39,060 bases of DNA from Candidatus Moraniibacteriota bacterium (GTDB lineage Bacteria > Patescibacteriota > Minisyncoccia > Moranbacterales > UBA9337): assembly GCA_029865125.1 (NCBI GenBank), contig JAOUHN010000005.1:1-39060 (forward strand), in the 5' to 3' direction. Position 1 is the first letter of the stretch. Each line of letters opens with the position of its first letter. The notes under the pieces were generated by a model that did no database searches, was not told the DNA's origin, and saw only the letters and a list, made by a program, of their open reading frames with translations. The translations under genes were made by a program, and so were the position numbers. Below, piece after piece: positions 38,601-39,060 of the stretch.

Positions 38601-39060
38601 TAATTCAACTGCATCGCAAACTCATCTCCAGTTGCAGCACTTAGAGTTTCAGTAAGAGTGAGTCCTCCGGTAATGTCCAGAGAATCACTCAATTTGAATC
38701 GGTCCGTTGTTGTTCCATCAAAATAGAAAGTTTCTGCGTTTGTGTTTCCGAATTGAAGAGTGATGTCCACAGCTGCAGCATCAGAAGCGTTTCCAAGAAT
38801 AAACGTTGTTTGATTTGTTCCGGTATCAGTATTTTGAGTGTGCATTGAGCTGGTTGTAGTACAAACTATTCCATTAGTTGTGGAGTATGTACAAATCTGT
38901 CCATCCGTAAGTATTCCAGATGAAACCAACACTGTCCCTGTTCGATCTGGGAATGTGTAAGTTGTATTAGCACTAAGATCTGTCACATCAAAAGTTCCAT
39001 AGAAACTTTCTGCTACTCCTGATCCTTTAATTTGCAATTGACTGTCTGCATTATCAAGAA
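29684..39060 (-). CDS. Giant repetitive surface/tail-fibre-like protein with peptidase S74 chaperone domain (5'-truncated by window)
   Basis: Frame open to the window edge (LDNADSQLQIKGSGVAES...). Repeats GxLVIYSEQG...TYTLP...LxW and ENISFGN...FSFLG; S74 SDERLKRDILTIDNALDRVMNMRGVTYNW...GMIAQEVLPQMPELV. Confidence 0.93.
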   Translation of the reverse strand, partial: LDNADSQLQIKGSGVAESFYGTFDVTDLSANTTYTFPDRTGTVLVSSGILTDGQICTYSTTNGIVCTTTSSMHTQNTDTGTNQTTFILGNASDAAAVDITLQFGNTNAETFYFDGTTTDRFKLSDSLDITGGLTLTETLSAATGDEFAMQLNYTTNKAAGNDTGLLISKTDTLSPGTSLLLDAQVGASSVFSVDDAGVVTLGNASGNLRIMESSGETYYGILNVGDLTTDRTYTFPDQTGTVLLSTINSNSSSALQIRDDLSQNYINIDTAAEIMSFGNVANDPYFTFLGSGLATFGGDVLVSGNDITFGNAMKISNANGGTLDFTDGTNSMFSIIDAGSTGNMTVSGNVTINGGTTTLGSNGHSGSLVIYSDTLTTDYAVTFNPSDSMSDNITYTLPDSLTDTYFLQTNGTGTLTWAHALTSSIPDANATALNVHENTNNYINIDTTDLSENISFGNATTNPTFSFLGNKAATFGGDLIVSGNDITFGNGMTISNAVSGTLDFTDGSNSMFSIADVGSTGNMTISGTLTVNGNQISSSGTTFTINASGAGSVIDIADDNLTVGGGTITIGKNNQDGNLVIYSEEGVTDHTVTFRPSTSSMTQSTTYTLPDNYPTDSPKFLRSDLTGSLTWQSVLTAELNTGDANAMVIADTIPNEYIHINTLAPSISFGSAGANPSFAFLGTGVTSIGGALTIEGVLNADGGSIVTDQSILNIDVPATGGSIVFRDGTNTLFSITDNADTGNATLTGDMTISGGQATLGANGQDGSLVIYSEQGTTDFSVTFAPHTTMTESSTYTFPASTPSNGSLFLQSDASGNLTWEDITSSVLAVNQLDAFDVEDENGKNYINISTVIGSENISFGNTSINPTFSFLGNKAVTIAGDLAVNGGDITTTSSTLNIDVPATGGNIVFRDGTNTLFSITDNANVGDATLTGAMTINGVLAVNGDQITSDGNLTIDSGSIGTGVVTITDTALTVGGGTLNVGVNGKDGVLVIYSEQGPSDYSVTLKTHDAMTENTVYTFPANDGVSGQFLKLTSSTGDLGWASAVVSALVDNQANALDIQESTNNYININTTNGSENISFGNATVDSPTYSFLGTKTTTIGGALTVEGNLNANNGVIATDETTFNIDVADTGSIVFRDGTNTLFSITDNANVGDATLTGDLTINGGKITLGANNQDGSLVIYSEQGVTDFSVTFTPHATMTESTTYTLPADDGASGQFLRLTSSTGDLDWDDALVPDLVDHTSAAWYVREDVNDYIVINTTNDAESIVLGDKSLGTDGTIVQIEGVLSFKESGASPEFTTIFKAGDQAGNLVYTLPIDTPENDQVLQVNSAGTLSWATVSGVSGVGDVEGVGDCTGGACFTGEDTKGSYLRFSSGTGASDYIQLGSTAYTGNVTINLPVASGMLVLDNLPIGTNAWAIEDPSNNNYINIDTTVDSELITFGNTVTNPDVLLNGALKILEGGTTPTKTTTFQGGDQSVDITYTLPTATGNEGQVLMMGPTNNLSWADVSGGAGAGDITAVGDCTYGACFDGTDGKGSYLRFSSGTETTDYIELKSTAHTGNLILTLPTTAGELAITDDIHAAAAVTETNAVGYVDFTAGTQSFTFDRISLSSTDLTGQLPVTAGGTGLSTVATGDILYASAANTISALSAAVSGNVLISGTTPTWGKVGLNAHVSGTLPVGSGGTGLATLPTDGQILVGSTAGENYTLTTINSGLGVGGSNDGIKVINGAGSITLELGNLTDSDWIQSGEYDIVLNNALSELKILESIGDAFYGTLDIGNLTDDRVYIFPDANGTVITSGNLGDVDHGSLSGKGDDDHTQYALLAGRIGGQTLIGGTEAGDDLILSSTSNATKGSIIFGSSFAYDEANNRFGMGTLTPTATLDINGKMNVKGNDISLITGSIDPDGATNVVTGVGTSFTTQIAVGDRLRVSGEIRTVTAIHSNTSLEVNTAFSDVANDTTPERLPAKMTVKDYFANTDLILQDNGYLGIGKAAPGAVITISNTRRFSSVLNFDGGSTYTNNTEKARTEQGVVYTVLADTNDYFYVGDDIKFNEIYFDFDTAGSGITLSVEYYNGAWTALTKTDNTSSLSVDGTITFSEPVDWTQTSVNGTSAFWVRIKATTLTTAPTAFSTLPGNNDDRMNVFANSWDSTPALTVDDIGRVGIGVNPAAFLDVKGSTTSIASLRIRQGSQPASPVLGDIFLNSVDSNLYMYDGTSWNELTGGAGGTVDISGTPAWGYVTYWMDGNTVAGEAPFSYNPNSNLLTTAGDFIAYADEAKTLPAVHIDSVNKRLSIGKSYPSVALDVVGDVVVDATDNMFRVDSANNEVGVNIASASMTALLNVGTATATKASLKILPSNSGDPTSNQKGEFYVNSLGKFKMYDGTTWVTFAVEGGSSTSFLDLTDTPSSYSDNGIVFQHDNLVQANNAVLSWDPHNTGLVINGGTVASADLDVTGTAKISDDINIGNNDLYVDVSADKVGVGIIPGYGSLDVNGGIFARGGKIGFGTNYVSYYLSYDEVNDDYTFGTGDIEPSGLGFDVGTSDVRWRDLYLYDRIILGVNGGTDEYIIDRGTMNVLFNSGLSDEDVTFNGTTTNLLHLDAGLNNVGIGATATAAAKLNVFGQLMVDDYVYFQNNTGQYLYNDGTNLTITSSLFPSSNNVKDLGSDSLRWRNAYIQGELNLGLSGENIKIAYDQYNDRLQFNSNFLTRDLQYWSLNTVDPILWIDASQASGDANEGRVVIADNWSGAGADNHLDVNGEVRVRDTIGPSYSANINISGSGDLTVATSDERLKRDILTIDNALDRVMNMRGVTYNWIDPNNDRRMTGMIAQEVLPQMPELVFDRGDGYYGINYGETSGLLVEAIKEQQGIIDEKATVIDEIGLQTDANATTVNELQALVDTQLAVVSGEIGDINLLDTTQDDRITALEADVSAQLAEIDNLKIQTQALVDFMLALDTDGFVTQDIDGNVFLSGKIEVVSIEGGLLTIKIVDDTAPTIGQGMICGYLPLDSDADGLDDCSGVHIPVDADTDGLEDTTGEAMPVDEDANWIDDVTGLPIVTGAVSAIVQTKAVGPNSNIYITPTSSTRGQAPYVGTVVDEESFEVKVDSPVDHNIEFNWWIVEVNDLSVAPPM

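Noticed and set aside
29747-38655. Many plus-strand ORFs opposite the giant gene
   Set aside because: Shadow ORFs of a repetitive low-stop coding sequence; no recognisable domains or initiation signals.
39035-39037. TTG start of the giant ORF at 39037
   Set aside because: The same frame stays open to 39060 (LDNADSQ...), so the gene is truncated by the window and this TTG is an artefact.

Overview
AT-rich bacterial window, probably Patescibacteria/CPR (inferred from gene content, A-rich leaders without Shine-Dalgarno motifs, and a giant surface protein). Almost all genes are on the minus strand. Recognisable genes include pyruvate kinase, HtpX, LemA, an editing-domain-less prolyl-tRNA synthetase, an RseP-like site-2 protease, Frr, the rpsL-rpsG-fusA block, a YgjP-like metallopeptidase, an MFS transporter, a response regulator, IspH, a lytic transglycosylase with LysM-like repeats, RmuC, a NUDIX hydrolase, PilM/PilN/PilO with pilin-like proteins, and TrxB. 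The right end is one >3,100-aa repetitive surface protein with a peptidase S74 chaperone domain, truncated by the window edge. There are intact tRNA genes for Ser(GGA), Lys(TTT), His(GTG) and Arg(TCG). The most unusual signals are: (1) a regular 67/68-bp array at 1-236 that alternates 3' fragments of two serine tRNAs with a 15-nt palindrome; (2) a GC-rich, self-contained cassette at about 14340-15115, with promoter, strong SD, secreted CxxCH protein, 3-way-junction RNA and terminator; (3) a 56-bp duplication of a tRNA-Lys 3' end plus terminator; (4) the giant S74 protein next to a type IV pilus locus. All calls come from reading the sequence; no searches or folding programs were run.
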